Below are positions 15,084-15,706 of a DNA stretch of 15,706 nt, in pieces. The first letter of the stretch is position 1. Each line of letters begins with the position of its first letter. This DNA is from JAVBLQ01 sp031553435 (GTDB lineage: Bacteria > Bacteroidota > Bacteroidia > Bacteroidales > Azobacteroidaceae). The notes beneath the pieces are model-generated. The model was not told the DNA's origin, did no database searches, and was given only the letters and a program-made list of their open reading frames with translations. The position numbers and the translations under genes are program-made. The stretch spans positions 1-15,706 of the forward strand of contig JAVBLQ010000088.1 in assembly GCA_031553435.1 (NCBI GenBank), written 5' to 3'.

Positions 15084-15159
15084 GATTCACTAGCTCAGCA
15101 GGTAGAGCACATCCCTTTTAAGGATGGGGTCCTGGGTTCGAGCCCCAGGTGGATCACCA
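15084..15159 (+). tRNA. tRNA-Lys (anticodon UUU)
   Basis: The 76-nt sequence folds fully: acceptor GATTCAC/GTGGATC (one G-T pair), D stem GCTC/GAGC, anticodon stem CATCC/GGATG with loop CTTTTAA (anticodon TTT), 5-nt variable loop, and T stem CTGGG/CCCAG with loop TTCGAGC. Discriminator A and an encoded CCA end the gene. An integrase gene starts about 400 bp downstream, so this tRNA is a candidate insertion site. Confidence 0.98.
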
Positions 15160-15170
15160 ACAAACAAGAT

Positions 15171-15209
15171 AATTCCTGAAATTCAATGAGTTTTGGGAAT
15201 TTTTGTTTT
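15171..15209 (+). terminator. Intrinsic terminator after tRNA-Lys
   Basis: AATTCCTGAAATTC pairs along its full 14 bases with GAGTTTTGGGAATT (three G-T pairs) around a 3-nt loop, 15171-15201, followed by TTTTGTTTT. Placement 11 bp after the tRNA fits. Confidence 0.85.
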
Positions 15210-15565
15210 AAATCGAAATATCAAAAAAATAGCCTCGTAAAGGTCACGAAAAGACATGGTAGAGTGGCATATTATAAAAATATAGAAACAGTGAATTTCT
15301 GTGTATTTCGTGTTCTAATTTCACTTTTGAGACAACCTCAGGGTCTGGACGGCATTTTTTAACCGTAAGCAACACTTCGCTCACCTACGGTTATGGATAT
15401 CTGATCACTTCTCGATCCTGGTGCTTCATCGTGCGTAAGCCACCCTTAGCCTTTCGCCAAAAGATTTGTAAATTTAATCATTCTCACACAATTTTAGATA
15501 GAAACACTGAACCTTCTTCCCTGGCTCAACGTTTTAGCTTTTATTAATTACAAAAAATCAAGATC
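15210..15565. other. Non-coding spacer between the tRNA terminator and the integrase
   Basis: No gene is seen. It contains several short inverted repeats: CACGAAA (15245-15251) with TTTCGTG (15306-15312), AGTGAA (15290-15295) with TTCACT (15320-15325), and AACCGTA (15361-15367) with TACGGTT (15386-15392). The last can also form a nested hairpin. If the integrase mobilises an element at the tRNA, this is where an attachment site arm and excisionase-binding sites would lie, but no copy of the tRNA 3' end is present here. TAGCTTTT at 15535-15542 is a weak promoter-like match. Confidence 0.4.
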
Positions 15566-15706
15566 ATGCACACCACCAGTATCAAGCTCAAGCTCCGTCC
15601 TTCCAGTGTTCCCGGCTCCGAAGGGCGGCTTTACTTCCAGTTCATCTTGCGCCAGGAAGTAAAAACCATCAGTACCTCCTACAAACTCTTTCAGGAGGAG
15701 TGGAAT
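15566..15706 (+). CDS. Tyrosine recombinase/integrase, N-terminal part (cut by window end)
   Basis: The 47 visible residues (MHTTSIKLKLRPSSVPGSEG, then RLYFQFILRQ and TSYKLFQEEWN) match the arm-type DNA-binding N-terminus of Bacteroidales tyrosine integrases, with the usual IKLKLR...GxxxYFQ...T-Y-K-L-F/Y-x-x-E-W pattern. The SAM-like and catalytic domains (R-H-R-Y) would lie beyond the window and cannot be checked. Hand counting gives about 52% G+C here, higher than the visibly A+T-richer genes to the left, which fits acquired DNA. It reads away from the tRNA-Lys gene about 400 bp upstream, a common arrangement for integrative elements. Family likely, but based on a short stretch. Confidence 0.75.
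   Translation, partial: MHTTSIKLKLRPSSVPGSEGRLYFQFILRQEVKTISTSYKLFQEEWN

Overview
The window looks like chromosomal DNA from a member of the Bacteroidales. The evidence is the set of protein types (GH127, DUF4369/TlpA lipoprotein, a Bacteroidales-type tryptophanase, an RHS fragment, an arm-domain tyrosine integrase), moderate-to-low G+C, start codons without clear Shine-Dalgarno sequences, and promoters of the TTTG / TAnnTTTG type. The clearest promoter drives the tRNA gene (TTTG at 15026, a 19-nt gap, TACCTTTG at 15049). Genus cannot be fixed from the sequence alone.

Layout. 1-448 is a degraded minus-strand region where the first ~26 codons of a DUF6261-like gene run into an RHS/YD-repeat fragment in another frame. 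480-780 is a 41-bp tandem repeat array with internal palindromes, downstream of a possible minus-strand promoter at 901-908. 1048-3072 encodes a secreted GH127 enzyme. It converges with a minus-strand block read 8414 to 3080: flippase-like membrane protein, PepD dipeptidase, tryptophanase, M23 metallopeptidase. Divergent from that block are ksgA (rsmA) and corA, one base apart. After a 449-bp spacer with a long imperfect palindrome come a TlpA-like lipoprotein and comM, which converges on dacB (PBP4) with a 3-bp gap. A tRNA-Lys(UUU) gene with a strong promoter and a good terminator follows. At the right edge is the start of a tyrosine integrase, suggesting that an integrated element begins beside the tRNA.

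Most genes are core housekeeping: rRNA dimethylation, magnesium import, peptidoglycan trimming, dipeptide hydrolysis, tryptophan breakdown to indole, DNA uptake/recombination. The GH127 enzyme has no SusC/SusD partners in view.

The unusual material is mostly non-coding. Several spacers contain arrays of imperfect heptanucleotides, with a different heptamer at each site, and three of them fold as inverted repeats. At three gene ends the array supplies the last codons and stop, giving the C-termini IIEN, TMEN and TIEN. No complete new protein system was found. The best candidates for something undescribed are the heptamer elements, the 41-bp palindromic array, and the element starting at tRNA-Lys.
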